A stretch of DNA of 64,000 nucleotides from Lachnospiraceae bacterium UBA7225 (GTDB taxonomy: Bacteria > Bacillota > Clostridia > Lachnospirales > Lachnospiraceae), in contig DKTR01000116.1 in NCBI GenBank assembly GCA_002473385.1, positions 1 to 64,000 on the forward strand, in the 5' to 3' direction. Below, piece by piece: positions 27,433 through 35,848 of the stretch. The notes beneath the pieces are model-generated. The model ran no database searches. It was not told the DNA's origin and saw only the letters and a program-made list of their open reading frames with translations. How positions within the stretch are numbered: the stretch's first letter is position 1; every line of letters begins with the position of its first letter. A program made the position numbers and the translations under genes.

Positions 27433-28350
27433 ATGGTAAAATACATCTGTAAACGTCTGGGCATGGCAGTCGTGACGATCTGGTTAGTTGCGACGCTGAC
27501 GTTTTTTCTGATGAATATGGTACCCGGAGGTCCGTTTTTATCAGAAAAAGCAGTCAGCCCCAAGGCAATGGAGGCACTGGAGGCAAAATACGGGCTGGAC
27601 AAGCCGCTGTTTGAGCAATACTGTACATATATAGGGGATGCTCTGCATGGGGACTTCGGAGATAGTCTGAAGCAGCGCGGACGTACCGTTTCATCTATTA
27701 TTGCATCGAAATTTCCGGTATCTGCGCGGGTCGGCGGACTTGCCGTTCTGGCGGCATTCTGCGTTGGTGTTCCGCTTGGATGTCTGTCGGCGATGAAGCG
27801 CGGAAAGGTGGGAGATAATATCATCATTGTCATTGCCACCTGCGGAATTGCCGTCCCGAACTTCGTGGTATGTACCCTGCTGATGTATACGTTTGGGGCA
27901 AAGCTGGGGTGGCTTCCTACTCTGGGACTTAACAGCTGGAAGCATTACATCATGCCAGTGACGGCGCTTGCTTTCTATCCGACGGCGTATATCACCCGTC
28001 TGATGCGCTCTTCCATGCTGGATGTGCTCGGACAGGATTACATGCGTACAGCGCGGGCAAAGGGCTTAAACCAGTTTGTCAGCCTGTTTAAGCATGCACT
28101 CAGAAACGCTATCCTCCCGATTATCACGTACCTGGGACCATTGCTTGCCTACACGGTAACAGGCAGTTTTATCGTGGAGAAAATTTTCACGATTCCGGGT
28201 CTTGGCGGAGAATTTATCGGATCTATCACAAACCGTGACTATACGGTTATCATGGGAACCACGATTTTCCTGGCGACACTGATGATTCTGATGAACGTAG
28301 TAGTGGATATTGTCTATAAGATCGTAGATCCGCGTATTAACTTGAAGTAA
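27433..28350 (+). CDS. oppB: Oligopeptide ABC transporter permease OppB
   Basis: This 305-residue inner-membrane protein has the DppB/OppB pattern: an N-terminal anchor (YICKRLGMAVVTIWLVATLTFFLMNMVPG), the GDFG-S block (HGDFGDSLKQRGRTV), five further membrane segments, and the EAA-like loop seen as DYMRTARAKGLNQFVSLFKHALRNAILPI. It forms the peptide channel with OppC. ATG 27433 was preferred over 27403 because AGGAGG lies 7 bases before it. It is the first gene of a five-gene peptide-uptake locus with normal spacing. Confidence 0.95.
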   Translation: MVKYICKRLGMAVVTIWLVATLTFFLMNMVPGGPFLSEKAVSPKAMEALEAKYGLDKPLFEQYCTYIGDALHGDFGDSLKQRGRTVSSIIASKFPVSARVGGLAVLAAFCVGVPLGCLSAMKRGKVGDNIIIVIATCGIAVPNFVVCTLLMYTFGAKLGWLPTLGLNSWKHYIMPVTALAFYPTAYITRLMRSSMLDVLGQDYMRTARAKGLNQFVSLFKHALRNAILPIITYLGPLLAYTVTGSFIVEKIFTIPGLGGEFIGSITNRDYTVIMGTTIFLATLMILMNVVVDIVYKIVDPRINLK

Positions 28351-28364
28351 GGAGGAAAAGTGAA

Positions 28365-29417
28365 ATGAAAGAAAATCCGAATCCGTTAAGTTTTCAAGCA
28401 AGAATCCGCCCGGAGGACTTCCTTCCTGCTTCTGATGAGGAAAAGCAGAACCTTGTGGTGATGCGCGAGAGCGTAAGCTTCTGGAAGGACGGTCTGCGCC
28501 GCCTTTTGAAAAATAAGGTGGCGATGGTCAGCCTGGTGGCAGTTATTATTATTATGCTGTTTTCCTTTGTTGTGCCGAGCTTTTATCCGTACAGCTATGA
28601 GCAGCAGATCAGAGGAAGCGAGCATCTGGCTCCTATGGAATATTCCGAGGAGGAACAGGCGCGTATAGATGCAGGGGAAAAGGTATTTCCGCATGTATTT
28701 GGTACAGATAAGCACGGGCGTGACTATGCCATCCGTGTGATGATGGGAAGCCGTGTTTCGCTGATCGTCGGACTGGTTGCGGCTGTGATCATTTTGATCA
28801 TCGGTTCTCTGTTCGGTTCCATTGCTGCATTCTTCGGCGGCTGGGTGGATATTTTGATGATGCGTATTGTTGATATTATATACACGATTCCGGACGTTTT
28901 GCTGATCGTATTGTTGTCGTTTGCCCTGAAGGCGCCGTTGGAGACACTTTCCACGATGCCGGGCTTTGGATGGGTGCAGACGCTCGGCAGAAACCTCATC
29001 AGTATCTTTATTGTATTTGCACTCCTGTATTGGGGTGGTATGGCACGTATGGTGCGAAGCCAGATCCTTACTCTGAAGGAGAGTGAGTATGTGACAGCGG
29101 CGCGGGCGCTCGGCGCATCCAACGCCAGAATTATCAAAAAACACCTGCTGACAAACTGTATCGGTACCCTGATCGTTACGACGACGCTGCAGATTCCGTC
29201 CTCCATTTTCACCGAGAGTTTTCTGAGCTTCCTGGGACTTGGCGTGGCAGTGCCGATGCCGTCTCTTGGCAGCCTTGCGAGCGATGCAATCAATGGTCTG
29301 AATACCTATCCGTATCTGCTGTTTATTCCGGCAGTGCTGATCAGTCTGATTATTCTGAGCTTTAACCTGCTTGGCGATGGTCTGCGCGATGCGTTTGACC
29401 CGAAGATGAAGAATTAG
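28365..29417 (+). CDS. oppC: Oligopeptide ABC transporter permease OppC
   Basis: This 350-residue partner of OppB has a cytoplasmic N terminus of about 50 residues, then an anchor (VAMVSLVAVIIIMLFSFVVPSFYP), the conserved FGTDKHGRDYAIRVMMGSRVSL block, and a permease core ending GDGLRDAFDPKMKN. The EAA loop is seen as EYVTAARALGASNARIIKKHLLTNCIG. AAGGAGG lies about 8 bases before the start, 14 bases after oppB. The length is slightly above the family norm because of an acidic insert (EEEQARIDAGEKVF) in the first outside loop. Confidence 0.95.
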   Translation: MKENPNPLSFQARIRPEDFLPASDEEKQNLVVMRESVSFWKDGLRRLLKNKVAMVSLVAVIIIMLFSFVVPSFYPYSYEQQIRGSEHLAPMEYSEEEQARIDAGEKVFPHVFGTDKHGRDYAIRVMMGSRVSLIVGLVAAVIILIIGSLFGSIAAFFGGWVDILMMRIVDIIYTIPDVLLIVLLSFALKAPLETLSTMPGFGWVQTLGRNLISIFIVFALLYWGGMARMVRSQILTLKESEYVTAARALGASNARIIKKHLLTNCIGTLIVTTTLQIPSSIFTESFLSFLGLGVAVPMPSLGSLASDAINGLNTYPYLLFIPAVLISLIILSFNLLGDGLRDAFDPKMKN

Positions 29418-29430
29418 GGGAGGAAAAAAC

Positions 29431-30429
29431 ATGAGTGAATATCTGGTAAATATTGAACACGAGCGACTCTCCTTCTTTACACCGGCGGGGGAGGTCAAGG
29501 CATTAAACGATGTATCTTTCCATATTAAACAGGGAGAGGTACTGGGTATTGTCGGCGAGAGCGGCTCCGGTAAATCGGTGACGGCATACAGTCTGATGGG
29601 ACTGACGGCATATCCGGGCAAGCTGCTCGGCGGGACTCTGGATTTCAACGGACACCGTATCAATGATATGACAGAAAAGGAATTCCAGAAGATGCGCGGA
29701 AATGAGGTATCCATTATCTTCCAGGATCCGATGACGAGCTTGAATCCGGTCTATACGATCGGAAACCAGATCCGCGAGGTAATCCGGCTCCATACGGATA
29801 AAAGCAAAAAAGAGGTGCAGGAGCGTGCCGAGGAACTGCTGCAGCTTGTGGGCATCAATGAGCCGAAAAAGCGTCTGAAGCAGTATCCGCATGAGCTGTC
29901 AGGCGGTATGCGCCAGCGTGTAATGATTGCGATTGCCCTGGCGTGTGAGCCAAAGCTTCTGATTGCGGATGAACCGACGACGGCGCTCGACGTGACGATC
30001 CAGGCGCAGATTCTGGAGCTGATGATGGAGCTGAAGGACCGGCTCGGCATGGCAATCATGATGATTACGCACGACCTGGGTGTGGTGGCAAACATGTGCG
30101 ACCACATTGCGGTTATGTATGCCGGAAATATTGTAGAATACGGAACGACGGATGATATTTTCTATAATCCGAAACATGAATATACCAAGGGGCTGATCCG
30201 CAGCATTCCGCGAATGGACAGCAGGGAGCATGAGCGTCTTGTTCCGATTGAGGGAACACCGGTGGACATGCTGAATCCGCCGAAGGGCTGCCCGTTTGCA
30301 TCCCGGTGTGATCAGTGTATGCAGATCTGTCTGCGTGAGAAGGCGCCGGTCATGCATTTTGGTGACGTACATTATACATCCTGCTGGATGAACCAGAAGG
30401 CAGAGCTGGAAGGAGGAAGCGCGAAATGA
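29431..30429 (+). CDS. oppD: Oligopeptide ABC transporter ATP-binding protein OppD
   Basis: This 332-residue ATPase has Walker A GESGSGKS (residues ~45-52), a Q-loop at IIFQDPMTSL, the ABC signature LSGGMRQR, Walker B LLIADEPTTALD and the H-loop MITHDLGVV. The C-terminal OppD/F extension follows with NPPKGCPFASRCDQCMQIC and a later Cys, the cysteine set that holds an iron-sulfur cluster in peptide-transporter ATPases. The gene overlaps oppF by 4 bases (ATGA). It powers uptake together with OppF as a heterodimer. Confidence 0.96.
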   Translation: MSEYLVNIEHERLSFFTPAGEVKALNDVSFHIKQGEVLGIVGESGSGKSVTAYSLMGLTAYPGKLLGGTLDFNGHRINDMTEKEFQKMRGNEVSIIFQDPMTSLNPVYTIGNQIREVIRLHTDKSKKEVQERAEELLQLVGINEPKKRLKQYPHELSGGMRQRVMIAIALACEPKLLIADEPTTALDVTIQAQILELMMELKDRLGMAIMMITHDLGVVANMCDHIAVMYAGNIVEYGTTDDIFYNPKHEYTKGLIRSIPRMDSREHERLVPIEGTPVDMLNPPKGCPFASRCDQCMQICLREKAPVMHFGDVHYTSCWMNQKAELEGGSAK

Positions 30430-31478
30430 GCGATAAATTACTTAAGGTTGAACACCTTTATCAGTACTTTCCGGCCGGCGGCTTTGGAAAAAAGAAGAAG
30501 TATGTACAGGCGGTAGACGACGTATCGTTTTTTATCAACAGAGGAGAAACACTGGGACTTGTCGGGGAATCCGGCTGCGGGAAGACAACGACCGGGCGTT
30601 CGCTGCTGCGGCTTTATGAGCCGACCAAAGGGCGTATCGTCTATGATGATAAGGTACTTTTTGACAGCGGGGACGTGCCGCTGGTGGATGATAACGGAAA
30701 AGATATTGTGGTAGATCAGAAGCTGCAATATGGCAGAAAGACGGCGGTAGATATGAAGCCGTACCGCCGCGAAATGCAGATCGTATTCCAGGATCCTTAT
30801 GCGAGCCTTGATCCCCGTATGACGGTGGGCGATATTGTCGGGGAAGCAATCGATATTCACAAGCTGGCATCCTCAAAGGAGGAGCGTTACAATAAGATAC
30901 AGAGCCTGCTGGAGCGGGTAGGACTGAACTCGGAGCATGCCAATCGTTATCCGCACGAATTTTCCGGCGGACAGCGTCAGCGTGTCGGCATTGCCCGCGC
31001 ACTGGCGGTCGATCCGAAGTTCATTGTCTGCGACGAGCCGATCTCTGCGCTGGATGTTTCCATCCAGGCACAGGTGGTCAACATGTTTGAAGATCTGCAG
31101 GAGCAGATGGGACTGACGTATTTGTTTATTGCGCATGACCTTTCTGTTGTTAAGCATATTTCCAACCGTATCGGCGTAATGTATCTCGGAAAGCTGGTAG
31201 AGCTGGCAGACAGCTATGAGCTGATTTTCCACAGCCTGCATCCATATACGAAGAGCCTGATTTCCGCGATTCCGATCGCAGATCCAAAAACGGCGCGGGA
31301 AAGCAAACGTATTGTGCTGGAGGGGGATGTGCCAAGCCCCCTGAATCCGCCTTCGGGCTGCCGGTTCCGCACAAGATGTCCCTATGCTACCGAAAAGTGT
31401 GCTGCCGAGGTACCTGAATTCCGCGAGATAAGCAAAGGACATTATGCCGCGTGCCACCATATTGATACAGTGAACTAA
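30426..31478 (+). CDS. oppF: Oligopeptide ABC transporter ATP-binding protein OppF
   Basis: This 350-residue ATPase has Walker A GESGCGKT, a Q-loop VFQDPYASLDPRM, the signature FSGGQRQRVGIARAL, Walker B FIVCDEPISALD and the H-loop FIAHDLSVV. The C-terminal cluster motif contains GCRFRTRCPYATEKC. Between Walker A and the Q-loop there is an insertion of roughly 35 mostly polar residues (around GDVPLVDDNGKDIVVDQ) not usual in OppF. Translation is coupled to oppD. No strong terminator follows, only a weak GCTGT/ACAGC hairpin near 31480-31505 with five T, and oppA has its own promoter. Confidence 0.95.
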   Translation: MSDKLLKVEHLYQYFPAGGFGKKKKYVQAVDDVSFFINRGETLGLVGESGCGKTTTGRSLLRLYEPTKGRIVYDDKVLFDSGDVPLVDDNGKDIVVDQKLQYGRKTAVDMKPYRREMQIVFQDPYASLDPRMTVGDIVGEAIDIHKLASSKEERYNKIQSLLERVGLNSEHANRYPHEFSGGQRQRVGIARALAVDPKFIVCDEPISALDVSIQAQVVNMFEDLQEQMGLTYLFIAHDLSVVKHISNRIGVMYLGKLVELADSYELIFHSLHPYTKSLISAIPIADPKTARESKRIVLEGDVPSPLNPPSGCRFRTRCPYATEKCAAEVPEFREISKGHYAACHHIDTVN

Positions 31479-31545
31479 GGCTGTAAAGCGTCATAGGACA
31501 GCAGTTTTTAGAAATACAAATTCTTTATATTTAAACGATTCATTA

Positions 31546-31574
31546 TGGACAAAAAAGCCTTGCTGTGCTATAGT
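31546..31574 (+). promoter_or_regulatory. Promoter of oppA
   Basis: TGGACA (31546-31551), a 17-base spacer and TATAGT (31569-31574) lie in the 154-base gap between oppF and oppA, allowing separate, higher expression of the binding protein. Confidence 0.65.
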
Positions 31575-31632
31575 AAAGGATATGCAAATGTGAAAAGCAC
31601 ACGCATAGAGAAAAGATTTAAAGGAGGATAAC

Positions 31633-33252
31633 ATGAAAAAGAGAGTAATTAGTATGCTTCTGGCAGCAGTTATGACCGTTTCTCTTGCAGGCGGTACCAT
31701 GATGACTGCAGCAGCAGAAGAAGCGGCAGAAGGCAAGCAGCTTTCCGTTCAGGTCGGCCCGGATCCGGAGACCATTGACCCGGCACTTAACAGTGCAGTA
31801 GATGGCGGAAATATGATCCTGCACGCATTTGAGTGTCTTCTCACAATCGACCAGGACGGCCAGATTGCACCGGGACAGGCAGAAGAGTGGGGCGTATCCG
31901 AAGATGGTCTTACCTGGACCTTCAAGCTTCGTGAGGGACTGAAATGGTCCGACGGAAGCGACCTGACAGCAAACGACTTCGTATACAGCTGGAAGCGTGT
32001 ATGCGATCCGAACGTTGCAGCTCCGTATGCTGAGACAGTACTTGGCATGGTAGAGGGCTTTGATGAGGCGATTGAGGGCAACCTTGATGCGCTGGCAGTT
32101 ACCGCAGTAGACGACCGCACACTGGAAGTAAAGCTTTCCGCTCCGTGCACATTCTTTGAGAGCCTTGCAGCATTCGCAACTCTGAGCCCGGTTCAGGAAG
32201 CAACCGTTGAGGCAAACGGCGATGCATGGGCAGTTGACGCTTCAACCTATGTTTCCAATGGTCCGTTCATGGTAACAGAGTGGGTACCGGGTTCCTACAT
32301 CATTATGTCGAAAAACCCGAACTACTGGAATGCAGATGCAGTTAAGCTTGGCAGCATCAAATGGAACCTGATCGAGGATTCCAATGCATCCTACAATGCA
32401 TATCAGAGCGGCGAAGTTCTGATGATCAAGGACGTTCCGACAGAGGAAATTCCGAGCCTTGAGGGCAATGATGAGTTCTATGTAGAGCCGATCATCGGTA
32501 CCTACTACATCTCCTACAACACACAGGTTGAGCCGCTTGACAATCCGCTGGTTCGCAAAGCGCTGAATCTGGCAATCGACAGAGACTATGTTGCAAATAC
32601 ACTGATGCAGGGAACCTACTCCCCGGCTACCAACTTCGTAGGACCGGGCTGGAAGGATACTGACGGATCTGACTTTGCAGAAAACTCAAACGGCGGAGAA
32701 CCGTATATGAAGGCGGAAGCTGATATCGAGGGCGCTCTGGCAGCTCTGGAAGAAGCAGGCTATCCGAACGGCGAGGGACTTCCGGTTCTTCACTACAGCA
32801 CCAATGATGCTGGTTACCATAAAGCAGTTGCAGAGTACCTGCAGCAGGCATGGAAAGAAATCGGTGTTACTCTGGAGGTAGAAATTGTAGAGTGGTCCAG
32901 CTTCACACCGATGCGCCGCAGCGGTGACTTCGAAATCGCACGTAACGGCTGGGTAGGAGACTATGCAGATCCGTCCAATATACTGGATCTTCTGTATTCC
33001 ACCAACGGAAACAATGATGGTAAGTTCAACAATGCTGACTACGATGCAGCAATGGATACAGCAAGAAGCACCACAGATGCAGCAGAGCGTTCCGCAGCAC
33101 TTCACCAGGCAGAGGATGTCCTCATGGAAGAAGCAGCATGCTGCCCGCTGGCATACTACAATGACTTCTGGCTGCAGAGCAGCAAGATTGAAGGATCCTG
33201 GCATTCCGCATACGGCTACTGGCACTTCATGTATGCTGATATAGCTGAGTAG
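31633..33252 (+). CDS. oppA: Oligopeptide-binding protein (SBP family 5)
   Basis: This 539-residue protein is the extracellular peptide receptor for OppBCDF. It begins with a signal peptide (MLLAAVMTVSLAGGTMMTAAAEE), then the family 5 motifs GPDPETIDPALN, TFKLREGLKWSDG, DFVYSWKRVCDP, YWNADAVKLGSIKWN and RKALNLAIDRDYV. The usual lipobox cysteine is missing: SLAGG stands where SLAAC would be expected. The product would be released or held by other contacts rather than lipid-anchored. AAGGAGG lies 6 bases before the ATG. A 16-bp terminator follows. Codon use appears more uniform (GCA, GAA, CTG, ATC) than in its neighbours, in keeping with high expression. Confidence 0.94.
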   Translation: MKKRVISMLLAAVMTVSLAGGTMMTAAAEEAAEGKQLSVQVGPDPETIDPALNSAVDGGNMILHAFECLLTIDQDGQIAPGQAEEWGVSEDGLTWTFKLREGLKWSDGSDLTANDFVYSWKRVCDPNVAAPYAETVLGMVEGFDEAIEGNLDALAVTAVDDRTLEVKLSAPCTFFESLAAFATLSPVQEATVEANGDAWAVDASTYVSNGPFMVTEWVPGSYIIMSKNPNYWNADAVKLGSIKWNLIEDSNASYNAYQSGEVLMIKDVPTEEIPSLEGNDEFYVEPIIGTYYISYNTQVEPLDNPLVRKALNLAIDRDYVANTLMQGTYSPATNFVGPGWKDTDGSDFAENSNGGEPYMKAEADIEGALAALEEAGYPNGEGLPVLHYSTNDAGYHKAVAEYLQQAWKEIGVTLEVEIVEWSSFTPMRRSGDFEIARNGWVGDYADPSNILDLLYSTNGNNDGKFNNADYDAAMDTARSTTDAAERSAALHQAEDVLMEEAACCPLAYYNDFWLQSSKIEGSWHSAYGYWHFMYADIAE

Positions 33253-33284
33253 TCTGTCCTTCAGCGAATAATAATAATGATAAT

Positions 33285-33328
33285 AAAGCTGCCGCGAAGC
33301 GAAAAGAGATAGCTTCGCGGCAGCTTTT
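33285..33328 (+). terminator. Terminator of oppA
   Basis: A perfect 16-bp stem (33285-33300 with 33312-33327, core GCTGCCGCGAAGC) has an 11-base loop and ends in four T. It closes the opp locus. Confidence 0.92.
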
Positions 33329-33329
33329 G

Positions 33330-33338
33330 TGCTACAAT
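33330..33338 (+). promoter_or_regulatory. Extended -10 element before the CAP-domain gene
   Basis: TGCTACAAT (TGn plus TACAAT) directly after the oppA terminator is an extended -10 site. No clear -35 is seen because the terminator stem occupies that place. It would give a leader of about 65 bases. Confidence 0.5.
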
Positions 33339-33410
33339 GAACATGACAGGGTGCGCAGTGCGTCGAAGTCAGAAAGTATCAGAAATACAGGATAAATGGG
33401 AGGCGTGAAT

Positions 33411-34808
33411 ATGGAAAACAGGGAAAGAGGATTGAAAAAGAAACTGGCAGGATGTATCCTGTTTCTTTTGCTGATGCTGCTGGCAGTGCTTCCGGCAGGG
33501 GCGGCAGGTGAGACGGTGAAAGTGTCTGTCAAAGGAAAACTGGAATATCAGAAGGCATACCAGGCTCTGACGTACACGAATAAGGTCCGCGCGCAGGTGG
33601 GTGCGAAGCCGCTTACAATGGATAAGGATCTGCTGGCGGCAGCCATGCAGCGCGCGGCGGAGATTGCGGTGTTGTTTTCGCATGACAGACCGGACGGCAC
33701 GGATTGCTTTTCAGCATCACCAAAGATGTATGGGGAAAATATCGCCGCCGGGCAGGCAAGTGCGTCGTCGGTGGTGACATCGTGGAAAAATTCCTCCGGA
33801 CATTACGCGAATATGATCGATACAGATTACCAGAGCATCGGTATCGGCTGCTTTAACTATGACGGAACGCTGTACTGGGTGCAGTGTTTTGGAACCGCGG
33901 GTGCGGCTGCCGTTACAAAGCCGGCAGATATGAGCGCGGTGATGGCGATCAATCTTCATAAATATTACATACAGGATGCCAGAAATCTTTTTATTACCGG
34001 AGTTCCTGGCACTTCTGCAAATGCGCTGACGATCTCGAAGGGAAATAAAAATACGCTTACTCTGTTATTTTATGACGGGGGCAGCATAAAGCCGACCGCT
34101 CTGCAGTGGAAGGATTTCCGTCTCAAGAGCAGCAATCCGGCAGTTCTTGCGGTCAGCAGCAATGGTGTGGTGAGCGGACTGAAGGCAGGAACGGCGACGG
34201 TGACGCTCACACATCCGGAGTATCCGGGCTGGAGCTGTAGGATGAACTTTACCGTCAGCGATGCCAGCAGCCGGAAACTGATATTAAATGCCAACGGCGG
34301 ATCGTTGTCCAAAACGGAAAATATTAAGACGCAGAAGTGCACTGTTACATATAAAAAGAAATACGGAAAACTGCCGACACCTGTGCGGAAGGGTTATTCC
34401 TTTATGGGCTGGTACACCAGTAAAAAGGGCGGCAGTAAGGTAACGTCCTCCACGACAGTGAAAATCGCGAAGGGTAAAACGCAGACCCTCTACGCGCGCT
34501 GGTCGAAGATTACCGTAAAGAGGGCGGCAATTGCAAAGCTTGCGGCGAAGACCGGTAATCTGTCTGTAAAGTGGGCAAAGGTTTCCGGCGCAAAGGGCTA
34601 TGAGGTTTCTGTTTCAACAAGCGCAAAATTCAGGGCATCCGTAACCCGGAAGTTCCGTGTTTCCAGCGGCACCAGGGTATCCGGTATGATTAAAAATCTT
34701 ACAAAAAATAAAAAATATTATGTGAGGGTGAGAGCCTACAAAACAGATGCGCTCGGGAACAGGATATACGGAAGCTACAGTCCGGTGAAATCCATAAAAA
34801 TGAAATAG
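33411..34808 (+). CDS. Secreted CAP-domain protein with Ig-like, InlB-type and fibronectin domains
   Basis: This 465-residue exported protein has several modules. After a signal peptide (GCILFLLLMLLAVLPAGAAGE), a CAP/SCP domain spans about residues 40-170 (LTYTNKVRAQVGAKPL, FSHDRPDG, GENIAAGQ, SGHYANM, YWVQCFG). Next come a BIG2-like immunoglobulin repeat (SSNPAVLAVSSNGVVSGL), an InlB B-repeat (GYSFMGWYTSKKGG, YARW) and a C-terminal fibronectin type III domain. The CAP histidines and glutamate (SHDR, GEN, GHY) are present. Its function is unknown; bacterial CAP proteins are often linked to sporulation or the cell surface. GGGAGG (33398-33403) is 7 bases before ATG 33411, which is preferred over an ATG at 33396 that lies inside that ribosome site. 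Confidence 0.88.
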   Translation: MENRERGLKKKLAGCILFLLLMLLAVLPAGAAGETVKVSVKGKLEYQKAYQALTYTNKVRAQVGAKPLTMDKDLLAAAMQRAAEIAVLFSHDRPDGTDCFSASPKMYGENIAAGQASASSVVTSWKNSSGHYANMIDTDYQSIGIGCFNYDGTLYWVQCFGTAGAAAVTKPADMSAVMAINLHKYYIQDARNLFITGVPGTSANALTISKGNKNTLTLLFYDGGSIKPTALQWKDFRLKSSNPAVLAVSSNGVVSGLKAGTATVTLTHPEYPGWSCRMNFTVSDASSRKLILNANGGSLSKTENIKTQKCTVTYKKKYGKLPTPVRKGYSFMGWYTSKKGGSKVTSSTTVKIAKGKTQTLYARWSKITVKRAAIAKLAAKTGNLSVKWAKVSGAKGYEVSVSTSAKFRASVTRKFRVSSGTRVSGMIKNLTKNKKYYVRVRAYKTDALGNRIYGSYSPVKSIKMK

Positions 34809-34852
34809 TCACTGGATGGGGAAAAACAGTAATGTGAAGTAAGCATGGTGCC

Positions 34853-34881
34853 TTGCAATTTCCGGTGTTTTGTCTTACAAT
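34853..34881 (+). promoter_or_regulatory. Promoter of the Mrp-like gene
   Basis: TTGCAA (34853-34858), a 17-base spacer and TACAAT (34876-34881) lie about 100 bases before the coding start. The leader contains a 7-bp hairpin, CCGGGAA/TTCCCGG (34911-34927), without a T tract. Confidence 0.65.
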
Positions 34882-34977
34882 CATCATAGGCATGCGTAAA
34901 GGCAATGCGTCCGGGAAGCGTTCCCGGCATGACAGAGAGCATGCCGGATGAAATTTTACAGAAAAGAGGTTTCGAAA

Positions 34978-35820
34978 ATGGCAGAAAAATCATGCAGCAG
35001 TGCATCGAGCTGCGACAGAGAGAGCTGTGAGGGATGTCCAAGTAAGCAGAATCCGCAGAGCTTTCGGGTAGATGCAAATGCATATTCCGAGATTAAAAAT
35101 GTGATCGGCGTGGTGAGCGGCAAGGGCGGCGTCGGCAAATCTATGGTGACGGCTTCCCTTGCAAACCTGCTGGCGGCGAAAGGCTACCGTGTAGGTATTC
35201 TGGATGCGGACATTACCGGACCGTCCATTCCGAAAATGTACGGTCTTCGCGGACCGGCAGTGGCGGACGATGAGGGAATTTACCCGATGATTACAGAAAA
35301 TGATATAAAAGTCATCTCCATCAATTTGATGATGCCGGATGAGGAATCGCCGGTAATCTGGCGGGGACCGGTGATTGCAGGCGTGGTGAAGCAGTTCTGG
35401 AGCGATGTGATCTGGGGCGAGCTGGATTATCTTCTGGTTGACATGCCTCCGGGAACCGGCGATGTGCCGCTGACGGTGTTCCAGTCATTGCCGGTAGACG
35501 GCATTGTGATTGTTTCTTCTCCGCAGGAGCTGGTGCAGATGATCGTAAAGAAAGCATACAATATGGCAAAAACCATGAATATTCCGGTGCTTGGCATTGT
35601 GGAGAACTATAGCTGGCTTGTCTGCCCCGACTGTGGAAAGAAGCTTTCTGTATTCGGAGAGAGTCACATCGATGAGATTGCAGAAGGCATGGGGCTGAAG
35701 GTGCTCGGCAGGATGCCGATCGATCCGCAGTTCGCCGCATTGGCGGATGGAAAGTTTGCGGGAGCGCAGAATCCGTATCTGGAGGAAGCCTGCAAGGCGC
35801 TGACGGCAGTCAGAAAATGA
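34978..35820 (+). CDS. mrp: Mrp/NBP35-type ATP-binding iron-sulfur carrier protein
   Basis: This 280-residue P-loop ATPase of the Mrp/Nbp35 family carries or inserts iron-sulfur clusters. The deviant Walker A is GKGGVGKS (residues 48-55). The switch region VDMPPGTGDVPL and the C-terminal bridging CxxC in WLVCPDCGKK are typical. The N terminus is Cys-rich (SCSSASSCDRESCEGCPSK), similar to the N-terminal cluster site of Nbp35 proteins and absent from many bacterial Mrp proteins. ATG 34978 is preferred to 34948 because AAGAGG lies 7 bases upstream. The ArAE gene follows 28 bases later and is probably co-transcribed. Confidence 0.92.
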   Translation: MAEKSCSSASSCDRESCEGCPSKQNPQSFRVDANAYSEIKNVIGVVSGKGGVGKSMVTASLANLLAAKGYRVGILDADITGPSIPKMYGLRGPAVADDEGIYPMITENDIKVISINLMMPDEESPVIWRGPVIAGVVKQFWSDVIWGELDYLLVDMPPGTGDVPLTVFQSLPVDGIVIVSSPQELVQMIVKKAYNMAKTMNIPVLGIVENYSWLVCPDCGKKLSVFGESHIDEIAEGMGLKVLGRMPIDPQFAALADGKFAGAQNPYLEEACKALTAVRK

Positions 35821-35848
35821 ATACTTCATATCGGGCTGGAGGGCGGGT

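Noticed and set aside
28386..29714. Minus-strand open frame of 442 codons across oppC and the start of oppD
   Set aside because: It is antisense to two well-recognised transporter genes, His/Gln/Arg-rich with no domain, and starts inside oppD without a ribosome site.
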